DNA of 64,000 bases, taken from contig CAVQER010000005.1 of the NCBI GenBank assembly GCA_963711595.1, forward strand, positions 310,001-374,000, in the 5' to 3' direction. Of this stretch, positions 24,938 to 33,732 are shown one piece after another. The notes below the pieces were generated by a model that had not been told where the DNA came from, did not search any database, and saw nothing but the letters and a program-made list of their open reading frames with translations. Source of the stretch: JAUSIF01 sp963711595. GTDB lineage: Bacteria; Pseudomonadota; Alphaproteobacteria; Rhizobiales; Xanthobacteraceae. Position numbers and translations under genes: made by a program. Numbering within the stretch: the first letter of the stretch is position 1; the number at the start of each line of letters is the position of its first letter.

Positions 24938-26534
24938 ACCGACAAACCGGCGATTTCGGGTCGAGGCGCGCGAAGGACCAGACACTCGCCGGCGTCGCGA
25001 TCAACCGGTACCGCTGCGCCGGAATCTCGATACGCTCCGCCGACAAAGCCTGACCGGCCATTCGTCTCGCATCTTCGTCCTGTCCGCGCGTCCAGATCAG
25101 CACACACGATCGCTCATCGCTTGCCCGACGCGGCGGGGGCACGGCCCGTTGCGACTCCCGCGCGACGACGCGCAGCGTGGGCTCGAACGCCCGCAAATTG
25201 CCTGCCTCCCGCACACGCGGACTCGCTACCGTGCCGTCGACGATCCCGCGCGCCTTCAACGCGCTCACAAGCTCCGCATAAGGCATAAGCAGCCCGCGCC
25301 CCATTCCACGCGTGAGCGGATTGTCCGTTGCCGCGACAAACCTGGCGACAAGAATAGTCGCCGCCGCTCCGAGCGCGAATACAGCGAAGCGGCGAAGGAC
25401 CATCTCGTCTGCTGCGAGACGCACGATGCGCGCGAACCCGTAGATGGGCGCAATGATCAGAATCGGATGCATGTAGCGCTCGGCGATGTTCGTCGCCCCG
25501 CTTGCCGCAATGCCAACCGCGGCTATGACCGCGGCGAACAGCATCGTCCGCAGCGCGAGCCGCTCGGCCAGCGACGGCGCAGCTGTATTCGCCGGCCCCG
25601 GCAGGAGTGCTTTCGGCGCGAGCAGTGCCACGAACAGCAACCACGGCAGCAGAAAGATCGGCAACGAGGAAACGAGCCGCCAAAGACCGATCGCTGCCCG
25701 TTCCAGGTGCGGCCGCTCACTCTTGATCAGATGCGAGGAGAGATCCGCGACCACGTCACCGCGCACCTGCACGATCCAATAAACGTACGGACTGATCGCG
25801 ATCGCAGCGATCACCAGCGAGATCAACAGGCGAACGTCGAGGAGTCGGCGCCGTGTTTCCTCGATCGACAAAGCGGCGGCAAGCAGGCCGCCGAGAAACA
25901 GCGGATAGCTGAACTTGGCGTAGAGTCCGAGCGCGATCGCAAGTCCAAGCAGGCTCGCGACACGCGCCGACGGCGCTTCGAAGAAGCGGATCGCTGCATG
26001 CATCGTGACCATGCAGGCGATCGAAAGCAGAATGGTTTGCGTCGCCCACTCGTGAAACGTCCAGCCGACCGGATAGGAGAACACCAGCGAAAACGATGCG
26101 GCCGCCGCCCACCGGTCGTCCTTCACGGCGGCCCGCACGGCTCCGTACGTGGCGATGCCGAGCAGCGCGATCAACGAGTAGCGGACGACGAGATGGCTCT
26201 CGATCCCGCTGCCGAATGCCTGCTGCGAGAACCAAAGCAGCCACTCGTAGAGTGGCGGCTGGCGCAGCTGGTAGCCGAGCGAAAGCGTCTGCACGAGCTC
26301 GCTGGCGCGCGAGTCGTCGAGCGTGAGCGTGCGCGTGATCGAGAGGCGCAAGAGGGCGTGCGCGACGCCATAGACGGCCCAGAACGCGACGACGCCTTGC
26401 AGCGACAAGAGCCGGCCGAGCAAATCGCCCGTCGGTTCCTTCGCCCGCGCAGCAGACTTCAGGGTCTCGACTCCTTCGGCAGCACCGCCTCGCGTGCTGC
26501 AAAGCCCGGCAGCGCCTCGAAGCGTTTCACCCAT
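24936..26534 (-). CDS. GT-C glycosyltransferase, family 39 / ArnT-like
   Basis: Up to 532 residues with about ten to twelve membrane helices. The first periplasmic loop has the acidic pair and 'YQLRQPPLYEWLLWF', typical of the dolichyl-phosphate-mannose transferase (GT39/PMT_2) group that uses polyprenyl-phosphate sugars as donor, and 'AERYMHPILIIAPIYG' near the end of the bundle. A soluble C-terminal domain follows. The start is uncertain: the ATG at 26534 overlaps the upstream GST gene by 76 bases, and a TTG at 26423 just before the first helix is a reasonable alternative. Target (lipid A, other glycolipid or protein) cannot be told. Confidence 0.82.
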   Translation of the reverse strand: MGETLRGAAGLCSTRGGAAEGVETLKSAARAKEPTGDLLGRLLSLQGVVAFWAVYGVAHALLRLSITRTLTLDDSRASELVQTLSLGYQLRQPPLYEWLLWFSQQAFGSGIESHLVVRYSLIALLGIATYGAVRAAVKDDRWAAAASFSLVFSYPVGWTFHEWATQTILLSIACMVTMHAAIRFFEAPSARVASLLGLAIALGLYAKFSYPLFLGGLLAAALSIEETRRRLLDVRLLISLVIAAIAISPYVYWIVQVRGDVVADLSSHLIKSERPHLERAAIGLWRLVSSLPIFLLPWLLFVALLAPKALLPGPANTAAPSLAERLALRTMLFAAVIAAVGIAASGATNIAERYMHPILIIAPIYGFARIVRLAADEMVLRRFAVFALGAAATILVARFVAATDNPLTRGMGRGLLMPYAELVSALKARGIVDGTVASPRVREAGNLRAFEPTLRVVARESQRAVPPPRRASDERSCVLIWTRGQDEDARRMAGQALSAERIEIPAQRYRLIATPASVWSFARLDPKSPVCR

Positions 26535-27088
26535 GCCGCGACGTTCGGCGTCTCCGCGAGATCGTAGCCGGCCTCAGGAGCGAAGTGCACGACGCCGTAG
26601 ACGTCGACGTCGGCAATCGTTGGCGCCTTGCCGACCAGCCATTCCTGCTTGTCCAGCCACTCATTGAGGACACCAAGTCCGGCGGCGCCCTCCTTCTTCC
26701 AAGTCTCCACGACCGGTGGCTCTGCCTTGCGAATGCCGACTGCGACCCCGCGCGAACGATAAACGCCGGGCGCGAGCCGGTCGAAATCCCAGAACATCCA
26801 CTCGCGGATATGTGCGCGCTCTTCGGCCGACTTACCGCCGAACTTGCCGAGCGTGTCGGCGAGATACTGAAGGATGGAGGCGGACTGGCTGAAATATTCG
26901 TTGCCGTCCTGCAGACACGGCGCCTGTCCGTACCGGTTCTTGGCGAGATACTCCGGCTGCTTGTGTTCGCCCTCGCGCATGTTGAGCAATCGGAACGAAA
27001 ACGGCTGGCCGCAGAGCGAGAGCATCAATCCGACCTTGTAGGTCGGGCCCGACATGAAGTGCCCGTGCAACGTGAATCGATTGGACAT
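26459..27088 (-). CDS. Glutathione S-transferase family protein
   Basis: 209 residues. The N-terminal thioredoxin-like domain has 'MSGPTYKVGLMLSLCGQPF' and the cis-proline region 'YGQAPCLQDGNEYFSQSAS', where Gln-Ser bind glutathione; the C-terminal helical domain has 'WLVGKAPTIADVDVYGVV', the usual N-capping box. Probably a cytosolic glutathione transferase of unknown substrate. It overlaps the glycosyltransferase start downstream, and is divergent from the DJ-1/PfpI gene across about 120 bases. Confidence 0.88.
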   Translation of the reverse strand: MSNRFTLHGHFMSGPTYKVGLMLSLCGQPFSFRLLNMREGEHKQPEYLAKNRYGQAPCLQDGNEYFSQSASILQYLADTLGKFGGKSAEERAHIREWMFWDFDRLAPGVYRSRGVAVGIRKAEPPVVETWKKEGAAGLGVLNEWLDKQEWLVGKAPTIADVDVYGVVHFAPEAGYDLAETPNVAAWVKRFEALPGFAAREAVLPKESRP

Positions 27089-27210
27089 GGCCGTATGTGC
27101 GCTTTCTCGTTAGAATTCGCGCGACCGCGCGGCCTCCCCCCGGAAGGCCGGCAATCTATAGCGCGCCGCATTGCCTTGGGCGATGGGCTGAGTGTCGCCA
27201 CGAGGGTCAC

Positions 27211-27900
27211 ATGAGCAATCCGTTTCGCGTCGGCTTCCTGCTTTTTCCGGACATCACTCAACTTGATTTGACCGGCCCCTACGAGGTCCTGCGGCAAATG
27301 CCGGGCGCCGATGTGCATCTGGTCTGGAAGACGCGCGAGCCCGTGCGCGCCGCCGGCGGCCTGTCGATTCTGCCCACCGTCACCTTCGCCGACAGTCCCC
27401 AGTTCGACATGATCTGCGTACCGGGCGGCTCCGGTATGAACCCCTTGCTCACGGACCAGGAGACGCTCGAATTTCTGCAGCGCCAGGCGAAAGGCGCGCG
27501 GTACGTGACCTCCGTCTGCACGGGCGCTCTCGTGCTGGGTGCCGCGGGCCTGCTGATCGGAAAGCGCGCGGCAACCCATTGGATGTCCCGCGAGCTGCTG
27601 CATCACTTCGGCGCAATACCTTCGGACGAACGCGTGGTCGTCGATGGAAACGTGATTACCGGTGGCGGTGTTACCGCGGGCATCGATTTCGCGTTGAAGG
27701 TTGTTGCCGAAGTTGCGGGAGAAGACGTGGCACGCAGCATTCAGCTCAGCATCGAGTACGACCCCGATCCGCCCTTCGACAGCGGCAGCCCGCGTGTCGC
27801 GCACCCGGCTCTCGTGGCGAAGGCAAAAAAGGACGCCGAAGTTCGTCAGGCCGAACGGCACGCACAGGTCAAGAAGGCCGCGAGCGCGCTGGGGAAATAA
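27211..27900 (+). CDS. DJ-1/PfpI family protein, isonitrile hydratase-like
   Basis: 229 residues. It has the GATase1-like fold with the nucleophile elbow 'VTSVCTGALVLGAAGLL' and the acidic residue in 'FPDITQLDLTGPYEVL', the combination seen in isonitrile hydratase (InhA) and the sensor half of GlxA regulators. There is no AraC DNA-binding domain after it; the tail is a Lys/Ala-rich helix. The ATG at 27211 follows GAGGG; upstream in-frame residues were rejected. Reaction unproven; InhA-like hydratase is the best guess. Confidence 0.85.
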   Translation: MSNPFRVGFLLFPDITQLDLTGPYEVLRQMPGADVHLVWKTREPVRAAGGLSILPTVTFADSPQFDMICVPGGSGMNPLLTDQETLEFLQRQAKGARYVTSVCTGALVLGAAGLLIGKRAATHWMSRELLHHFGAIPSDERVVVDGNVITGGGVTAGIDFALKVVAEVAGEDVARSIQLSIEYDPDPPFDSGSPRVAHPALVAKAKKDAEVRQAERHAQVKKAASALGK

Positions 27901-27903
27901 TTT

Positions 27904-28032
27904 CCGTCATTCCGGGACGCCGCGAAGCGGCGGGCCCGGAATCCGAGCGAAATTCCAGCGAAGTGATGAGGTGGTGGACAGCCGCATAGATTCCGGGTTC
28001 GCACGGCTGCGCCGCGCGCCCCGGAATGACGG
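27904..28032. repeat. Palindrome-bounded intergenic repeat between convergent genes
   Basis: Perfect 13-base inverted arms (27904-27916 and 28020-28032) enclose about 100 bases that include a second hairpin (CGCCGCGAAGCGGCG). The phantom peptides it yields, such as 'VIPGRREAAGPE', are familiar from the same repeat family in Bradyrhizobium relatives. It fills nearly all the space between the convergent PfpI and gatB genes and may also end transcription from both sides. Confidence 0.82.
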
Positions 28033-28036
28033 AGGG

Positions 28037-29506
28037 TTAGAGTCCGAGCTTCTTCTTCAGCAACTCATTCACTGCTTGCGGGCTGGCCTTGCCGCCAGTC
28101 GCCTTCATCACCTGCCCTACGAACCAGCCGAGCGCCTGCGGCCTTGATTTCACTTCGGCAGCCTTGTCGGGATTCTTCGCGACAATCTCGTCGACGATCT
28201 TCTCGATCGCGCCGGTGTCCGTGATCTGTTTCAGCCCGCGCTTCTCGACGATCGCGCGCGGGTCGCCGCCTTCGGTCCACACGATCTCGAACAGATCCTT
28301 CGCGATCTTCCCCGAAATCGTACCGTCCGCGATGAGATCGAGGATGGCACCCACCTGAATGGCGGAGATCGGCGAGGTCTCGATCGTCTTGCCTTCCTTG
28401 TTCAGCCGGCCAAAAAGCTCGTTAATGACGAAATTCGCTACCGCCTTCGCTTCGCGAGCTTTGGCAACCGCTTCGAAATATTCGGCGGTTTCCCTCTCGC
28501 TGATCAGGATGTCCGCATCATAAGCGGACAGTCCGTAATTTTTCTCGAACCGGGCCTTCTTCTCGTCGGGTAGCTCCGGCAGCGAAGTGGAAATCGACTG
28601 AACGAACTTGTCATCCAGTTCAAGCGGCAAGAGATCGGGATCGGGGAAGTAGCGATAATCGTGCGCCTCTTCCTTGGAGCGCATCGCTCGCGTCTCGCCC
28701 CTGTCCGGATCAAACAGCCGCGTTTCCTGCTCGATCGAGCCACCGTTTTCAAGAATTTCGATCTGCCGGCGTGCTTCGGATTCGATCGCCTGTCCCATGA
28801 AGCGGATCGAATTCACGTTCTTGATCTCGCAGCGCGTGCCGAGCGCAGCGCCAGGTTTCCGCACCGAGACGTTCACGTCGGCGCGGAGATTTCCCTTTTC
28901 CATGTCGCCGTCGCACGCGCCGAGATAGCGCAGGATCGTTCGCAGTTTTGCAACGAACGCCTTCGCGTCCTCGGACGATCGCAGGTCCGGCTTGGAGACG
29001 ATCTCCATCAGCGCGACACCAGAGCGATTGAGATCGACGTAGGAAAATTCCGGGTGCCGGTCGTGCAGCGATTTGCCCGCGTCCTGCTCGAGGTGCACCC
29101 GCTCGATGCCGACTTCGATCGCGTCCCCGTTGGGAAGATCGACGCTGACTTTTCCCTCACCCACGATCGGCGATTTGTACTGGCTGATCTGGTAGCCCTG
29201 CGGAAGGTCCGGATAGAAATAGTTCTTTCGATCGAAGACGGATTTCCGGTTGATCTTCGCCTTCAGGCCCAGCCCAGTCCTCACCGCCTGCTCGACGCAG
29301 TGCGCGTTGATCACCGGCAGCATGCCGGGCATAGCCGCATCGACGAGCGAAACATGACTGTTCGGAGCCCCGCCGAATTCCGTCGACGCGCCTGAAAACA
29401 ACTTCGCCTTGGACGTCACCTGGGCGTGGATCTCCATCCCGATGACGACTTCCCAGTCGCCGCTCTCACCGCGGATCAGTTTCGATTTCCCTGCTGCGGA
29501 TTTCAT
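28037..29506 (-). CDS. gatB: Asp-tRNA(Asn)/Glu-tRNA(Gln) amidotransferase subunit B
   Basis: 489 residues, the usual GatB length. The kinase-like core starts 'WEVVIGMEIHAQVTSKAKLF', with 'YFYPDLPQGYQISQYKSPI' and 'VHLEQDAGKSLHD'. The 'YRYFPDPDLLPLELD' segment and the C-terminal helical YqeY-like tail ('NPDKAAEVKSRPQALGWFVGQ' region) are present. With GatA and GatC it converts misacylated Glu-tRNA(Gln) or Asp-tRNA(Asn) using ammonia from glutamine and ATP. It is intact, while gatC-gatA lie 2.5 kb upstream on the same strand, separated by five genes on both strands. Confidence 0.97.
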   Translation of the reverse strand: MKSAAGKSKLIRGESGDWEVVIGMEIHAQVTSKAKLFSGASTEFGGAPNSHVSLVDAAMPGMLPVINAHCVEQAVRTGLGLKAKINRKSVFDRKNYFYPDLPQGYQISQYKSPIVGEGKVSVDLPNGDAIEVGIERVHLEQDAGKSLHDRHPEFSYVDLNRSGVALMEIVSKPDLRSSEDAKAFVAKLRTILRYLGACDGDMEKGNLRADVNVSVRKPGAALGTRCEIKNVNSIRFMGQAIESEARRQIEILENGGSIEQETRLFDPDRGETRAMRSKEEAHDYRYFPDPDLLPLELDDKFVQSISTSLPELPDEKKARFEKNYGLSAYDADILISERETAEYFEAVAKAREAKAVANFVINELFGRLNKEGKTIETSPISAIQVGAILDLIADGTISGKIAKDLFEIVWTEGGDPRAIVEKRGLKQITDTGAIEKIVDEIVAKNPDKAAEVKSRPQALGWFVGQVMKATGGKASPQAVNELLKKKLGL

Positions 29507-29561
29507 GTCCGTTCAGCTGGGGAAAGGATGTGAATTGAAACCGGCAGGACTTTTCTTTCCA

Positions 29562-29969
29562 TTACTTGGGCGGTTTGGCCGGACTTTTCGTGGCGCTGTC
29601 GACCGCGGGCGCACTCTGCAAAAAGCCTGGCGACGCCGGACCGACGCCCATACGCTTCTTGTCGAGCGGAGCGACACCTCCGGCGCCCATGCGCTTCTTG
29701 TCCGGGGGAATGAGACCTCCGGCGCGCCCTCCCGGCATCGCACGAAGGCCGGGCATTCCTCGTCTCCCGCGCCTCGCGCCGCCCCGTTTTACTTGCGCAA
29801 AACGTAGCCCGGGCATCCTGCTCACCTCATCGTCGAAGATGAAAAGCGATCGATCGACGGCAGCGCCGGCAACGAGCGAGAAGGACACGAGGCTCATTGT
29901 GGCTATCGAGGCGGACTTCGCAATTTGCTTGCGGCGACGTCGGCGCACATTGCGGTTGGAGTGCCTCAT
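29562..29969 (-). CDS. Exported low-complexity protein with DKKRMG repeats
   Basis: 135 residues. A very basic N-terminus (RNVRRRRRKQ) leads into a hydrophobic stretch ('ASIATMSLVSFSLVAGAAV') that may be a signal peptide or anchor. The rest is Gly/Arg/Pro-rich, with two imperfect units 'PDKKRMGAGGVAP' and 'LDKKRMGVGPAS'. The ATG follows GGGAGACC. No family recognised; the basic low-complexity tail might bind polyanions, which is a guess. Confidence 0.55.
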   Translation of the reverse strand: MRHSNRNVRRRRRKQIAKSASIATMSLVSFSLVAGAAVDRSLFIFDDEVSRMPGLRFAQVKRGGARRGRRGMPGLRAMPGGRAGGLIPPDKKRMGAGGVAPLDKKRMGVGPASPGFLQSAPAVDSATKSPAKPPK

Positions 29970-30099
29970 GGCTGGTCTCCCTACCTTTGGGCACGGACGA
30001 GATTACTCGCATTCCGTCCGGCTGAAGTCAAAACCCCTGCGTTGACAGATACTTTGGCCGCGTCGACGATTGGCGGGACCACCGATGTGACTCCACCCA

Positions 30100-31026
30100 A
30101 TGTCGGCAAAGCCCAAAGTCCCGCCTTCGCCCGCTCGTTGGGGAGTCGATTCCGAGTTCGCGCCGTTGTTGGAAGTCGCGCTCGGTGCCCCCGACCACCT
30201 CTCCTCCAGCGCGGAACCCCATGCCGGCGCGAAGACCATTTTCACCGAGAAGCAAAAACGATTCGATCCTGCGCGTGCCAAACGGCAGCATCGGGTTCTC
30301 GCCACCACACTCGCGCGGCAAGGCGTAACGCTCCGATGGTTGCCCTTGATCAAAGCACAGGCCGCCCAAACCTACGCGCGCGATCCCTTCTTCATGACGC
30401 CCTGGGGGGCCGTCATCAACCTCATGCACGGCGAGAACCGCCGCGCCGAGTACGTCGCCGCGATTGAGTTTTGCCGCGAACAGAAAATTCCGATCTGGCG
30501 AATGGTCACCGACGGGACGGTTGAGGGCGGCGATGTTCACGTGGCGAAGCCAGGCAAGGTCCTGATTGGCCATTCAGGCTACTGGACCACGGAGAAAGGC
30601 GCCTTGCAGGTCGCGCATTGGTTCGTCGAGAAGAAGTGGAAAGCCAAGATCGTCTATCTCGACCCGCATTTTCTCCATCTCGATCTGTTGTTTTCCATGG
30701 TGCGCGAGGATACCGCGATCATCTGTACCGACGTCCTGTCACCGAGCGTCGTCGAGCAGATCGTGAAGTTCTTGGAGATCAAACATGTTGTCCGCGCGTC
30801 GTACCGGCAGGCGACAAAACTCTTGTGCAATGTCGTGACTCTCGGCAACGGAAAACTGATCATGCACAAGGATCCTGACAACGCGGATTTGATCAGGCAG
30901 CTGCGCGGAATCGGCATCAACACAATCGAACTCGATCTTTCGATGTTTGTCCTGCACGGCGGTGGGCCACACTGCTTGACGATGCCGTTGCATCGACAAT
31001 TGCTTTCGGCCCAATCGCTCTCCTAA
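30100..31026 (+). CDS. Amidinotransferase-fold hydrolase (arginine deiminase/DDAH superfamily)
   Basis: 308 residues. The superfamily landmarks are in order: an acidic 'ARDPFFMTPWG', 'GTVEGGDVHVAKPG', the catalytic His region 'DPHFLHLDLLFSM', and a near C-terminal Cys in 'HGGGPHCLTMPL'. These give a Cys-His-Glu/Asp catalytic set acting on guanidino groups. It is shorter than arginine deiminase and closest in layout to dimethylargininase-like or peptidyl-arginine-type cytosolic enzymes; the substrate is uncertain. It stands alone on the plus strand without arginine-pathway neighbours. Confidence 0.82.
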   Translation: MSAKPKVPPSPARWGVDSEFAPLLEVALGAPDHLSSSAEPHAGAKTIFTEKQKRFDPARAKRQHRVLATTLARQGVTLRWLPLIKAQAAQTYARDPFFMTPWGAVINLMHGENRRAEYVAAIEFCREQKIPIWRMVTDGTVEGGDVHVAKPGKVLIGHSGYWTTEKGALQVAHWFVEKKWKAKIVYLDPHFLHLDLLFSMVREDTAIICTDVLSPSVVEQIVKFLEIKHVVRASYRQATKLLCNVVTLGNGKLIMHKDPDNADLIRQLRGIGINTIELDLSMFVLHGGGPHCLTMPLHRQLLSAQSLS

Positions 31027-31153
31027 TGCGATGGCGCTGGCGGCGCGCTGGAATTACGGTTCCGTCCCTGCGCTGGGCGCATTGCTGCCGCGCTGCGGAG
31101 CGGAACCGCTCGTACTGCGCAGGCGTTTGTTCCGCGCAGGAAAGGAGCACGCA

Positions 31154-31357
31154 ATGGCCTATGATCCAGGCAGAAACCCGTTTAATCCGCTGTTGATCGG
31201 CGCGATTGCGGTGGTCCTCGCCCTCGTGGCGTTCCTCGTCTTCCGCGATTCCTCGGGCACCCAGCAGCAGGCGGGAATCAGCACTGCGCCGCCGCCTGCG
31301 ACCGCGCCCGCACCAAACACGCTTCCTGCGCCGAAGCGTCCGTCCAGCACACCGTAG
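31154..31357 (+). CDS. Small single-helix membrane protein
   Basis: 67 residues. 'NPFNPLLIGAIAVVLALVA' forms one membrane helix, followed by a Pro/Ala-rich tail outside or in the periplasm ('APPPATAPAPNTLPAPK'). An AAAGGAG lies ahead of the ATG. A second one-helix protein follows 133 bases on. Similar unnamed mini-proteins occur in Rhizobiales; function unknown. Confidence 0.68.
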   Translation: MAYDPGRNPFNPLLIGAIAVVLALVAFLVFRDSSGTQQQAGISTAPPPATAPAPNTLPAPKRPSSTP

Positions 31358-31490
31358 TACCGGCCGCGAGTTCCTATGTAACAGCGAGAGTACGGTTTCG
31401 GCTGTCGATCTTGTGATCGCAGTGGAACCGGAACGAGTCCTCGCCGCAGGCGTTGACGGCCAACTCTCCACGAGGCCCTGGGAGGGACCC

Positions 31491-31655
31491 ATGACATCTG
31501 AAGCACCCCGCCGCCGCGCTCTCATCGCCTACGCCGCAGGCGTAGCCGTGATCGCTGGCCTTATGACGGTTGTGGCTTTGAGCGGGGGCGTCGTTACCGC
31601 ACGCAAGACAATCGATGTTTCGTCTTCGCACTTTACCGCGATGAAGCAGCCCTGA
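31491..31655 (+). CDS. Very small single-helix membrane protein
   Basis: 54 residues. 'ALIAYAAGVAVIAGLMTVVA' is a membrane helix, with a short polar tail ending 'SSHFTAMKQP'. It has a strong GGGAGGG ribosome site eight bases before the ATG. It follows another one-helix protein on the same strand and converges on the gene at 31659. Function unknown. Confidence 0.6.
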   Translation: MTSEAPRRRALIAYAAGVAVIAGLMTVVALSGGVVTARKTIDVSSSHFTAMKQP

Positions 31656-31658
31656 TTT

Positions 31659-31958
31659 CTAGCGCCCGGATTTTCCAAGCAACGCTGCGATGATCTCCCT
31701 TCGCTCATTGTCGAGCTCGCCCATCGCGACCGGTTTCTGCGCTTTTCGATACCAGTAACCCGCGTTGGCCAGGTCGCCTTCGACGCGGTGCAAATGCGCA
31801 TGCGCCCAGCATTCGTCGCCACCTTCGGCGGCGTCGACCAGGCCGTGCGCTCGCTTCCAATCGCTTTTTTCCATCCACCATAGTGATTGGAGTGCAAGCG
31901 GAAGCGCATCCGGCGGCTCGGATTGTGAAGTCGACTCCTGGAACTCCTCGAACGTCAT
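31659..31958 (-). CDS. Conserved hypothetical protein, TPR-like
   Basis: 99 residues. 'ALQSLWWMEKSDWKRAHGLV' and 'CWAHAHLHRVEGDLANAGYW' are two helical-hairpin units with TPR spacing; the 'AHLHRxEGDxxNAxYWYRKA' pattern is widely conserved in proteobacteria in unnamed proteins of this length. No signal peptide. It lies upstream of gatA on the opposite end of a short gap (58 bases) and on the same strand, so it may be transcribed on its own. Confidence 0.78.
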   Translation of the reverse strand: MTFEEFQESTSQSEPPDALPLALQSLWWMEKSDWKRAHGLVDAAEGGDECWAHAHLHRVEGDLANAGYWYRKAQKPVAMGELDNERREIIAALLGKSGR

Positions 31959-32016
31959 ATTTCACAGATTACCGATGAAGGAACGAGACGCCGGATTCAC
32001 CGGCGGGATTTTGACG

Positions 32017-33499
32017 CTACGCCGCCCACCATTGCTCGGGCGCAAATCGGCCGGCTGCCTGCTCGATGACCTGGCCGACGGAGAACAGGGTTTCCTCGTC
32101 GAACGCCCGGCCGATCAGTTGAAGGCCGAGCGGCAGCCCGCTCGCATCACGCCCTGCGGGAACGGCAATTCCAGGCAGGCCGGCCATGTTCACCGTCACC
32201 GTGAAAATGTCGTTCAGGTACATGGCAACGGGATCATCGCCCTTCTCGCCGACCCCAAACGCGGCAGAAGGCGTGGCCGGCGTAAGCACGGCATCGATGC
32301 CCTGCTCCCGAAACACAGTTTCGAAATCTCTCTTGATGAGCGTACGCACCTTCTGTGCGCGCAGATAGTACGCGTCGTAGTAGCCGGCGGAGAGCACATA
32401 GGTGCCAATCAGCACGCGCCGTTTCACCTCGGCGCCGAACCCCGCGCTTCTGGTCTTCTCATACTGATCGATGATTTCGCGCCCCGGCACGCGCAGCCCG
32501 TAACGCACCCCGTCATAACGAGCGAGATTGGACGACGCTTCCGCCGGCGCAACGATGTAATAAGCCGGCAGCGCATACTTCGTGTGCGGCAGGGAAATCT
32601 CGACGAGCTCCGCCCCGGCGTCCTTCAGCCACTTTGCGCCGTCGCTCCAGAGTTTCTCGATCTCCGCCGGCATGCCTTCGACGCGGTACTCCTTCGGGAT
32701 GCCGATCTTGCGCCCCTTGATCGGTTTGCCCACGGCGGTTTCGAAGTCCGGGACCGCCGCATCCGCGCTCGTCGAGTCCTTTCGGATCATGTCCCGACAT
32801 CGAACGGAGCAGGATCGCCGCGTCACGCACGGTGCGCCCGAACGGGCCGGCCTGATCGAGCGAGGACGCGAAGGCGACGACCCCCCACCGCGAGCAGCGG
32901 CCGTAGGTCGGCTTGACGCCGACGGTGCCGGTAAATGCGGCGGGTTGGCGGATCGAGCCGCCAGTGTCCGTTCCGATCGCGCCGAGGCAGAGTTGCGCGG
33001 CGACCGCCGTCGCCGATCCGCCGGATGAGCCACCGGGCACGAGCGCTGCGTTCGATCCTCTGCGTCTCCACGGGTTGCTGACCGAGCCGAAACACGATGT
33101 CTCATTCGACGAGCCCATGGCGAACTCGTCCATGTTGGTCTTGCCGAGCAACACCGCGCCGTCACGCCAAAGATTTCCGGTGACCGTCGACTTGTAGTTG
33201 GGGACGAAATTCTCGAGAATTCTTCGAGCAGGCGGTCGTGCGCACGCCTTCGGTGCAGAAGAGATCCTTGATCGCGAGCGGCAACCCTCGAGCGGTCCGG
33301 CTTTACCCGCCGCGATCCGCTTGTCTGACGCAGCCGCCATCGCCAGCGCGCGTTCCGGCGTTTCCAGTACAAATGCGTTGAGGTTGCGCGCCCGCTCGAC
33401 CGCCACAACATGGGCTTGCGCGATCTCGCGCGCGGAAAAATTCTTCGCGCGCAGGCCGTCCCGCGCTTCCGCGAGCGTGAGTGATGTGAGTGAGGTCAT
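32017..33499 (-). CDS. gatA: Asp-tRNA(Asn)/Glu-tRNA(Gln) amidotransferase subunit A, three frameshifts
   Basis: About 493 residues when three one-base shifts are bridged: near 33,283 (one base short), 33,220 (one extra T) and 32,781 (one extra in TTT). The amidase signature is intact: 'ALVPGGSSGGSATAVAA' with the Ser-Ser-Lys machinery around it, 'GTDTGGSIRQPAAF' and 'VGVKPTYGRCSRWG'. It releases ammonia from glutamine for GatB. All shifts sit by short homopolymers and the protein is otherwise conserved, and alphaproteobacteria usually cannot do without GatCAB, so sequence error is the likely cause. gatC lies upstream on the same strand. Confidence 0.9.
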
Positions 33500-33732
33500 G
33501 ACTTACCCCGTCGTCCCGGGCGAGCCGCGCCACGCACGGCGAGACCCGGGACCGCGCGCAACGAATCTCCGGTGGACGGCGCAAGTCGCTAACGATCCCG
33601 GCTCGCGCTCACCCGCTTGCGCGGGTTCGCTTGGCCGGGATGAGGGACTTTTTTCGGCTCGCTTCATTCCATCCATGATCCCCGGGTCTCGCTCCGCCCG
33701 CCGGGGGATGGTCGAATTCCTCGCTACCCTCG
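33500..33732. repeat. Hairpin-rich repeat inserted between gatC and gatA
   Basis: The 233 bases between gatC and gatA contain at least three inverted-repeat pairs: GTCCCGGG/CCCGGGAC near 33,520-33,555, ATCCCGGC/GCCGGGAT near 33,595-33,643, and GATCCCCGG/CCGGGGGAT near 33,677-33,711. They resemble the palindromic units elsewhere in the window. Being inside a likely gatCA transcript, the hairpins could act on mRNA stability or processing. Confidence 0.7.

Noticed and set aside
25149..26567. A 472-codon open frame on the plus strand
   Set aside because: Antisense of the GT-C glycosyltransferase, Arg-rich and without any domain or ribosome site.
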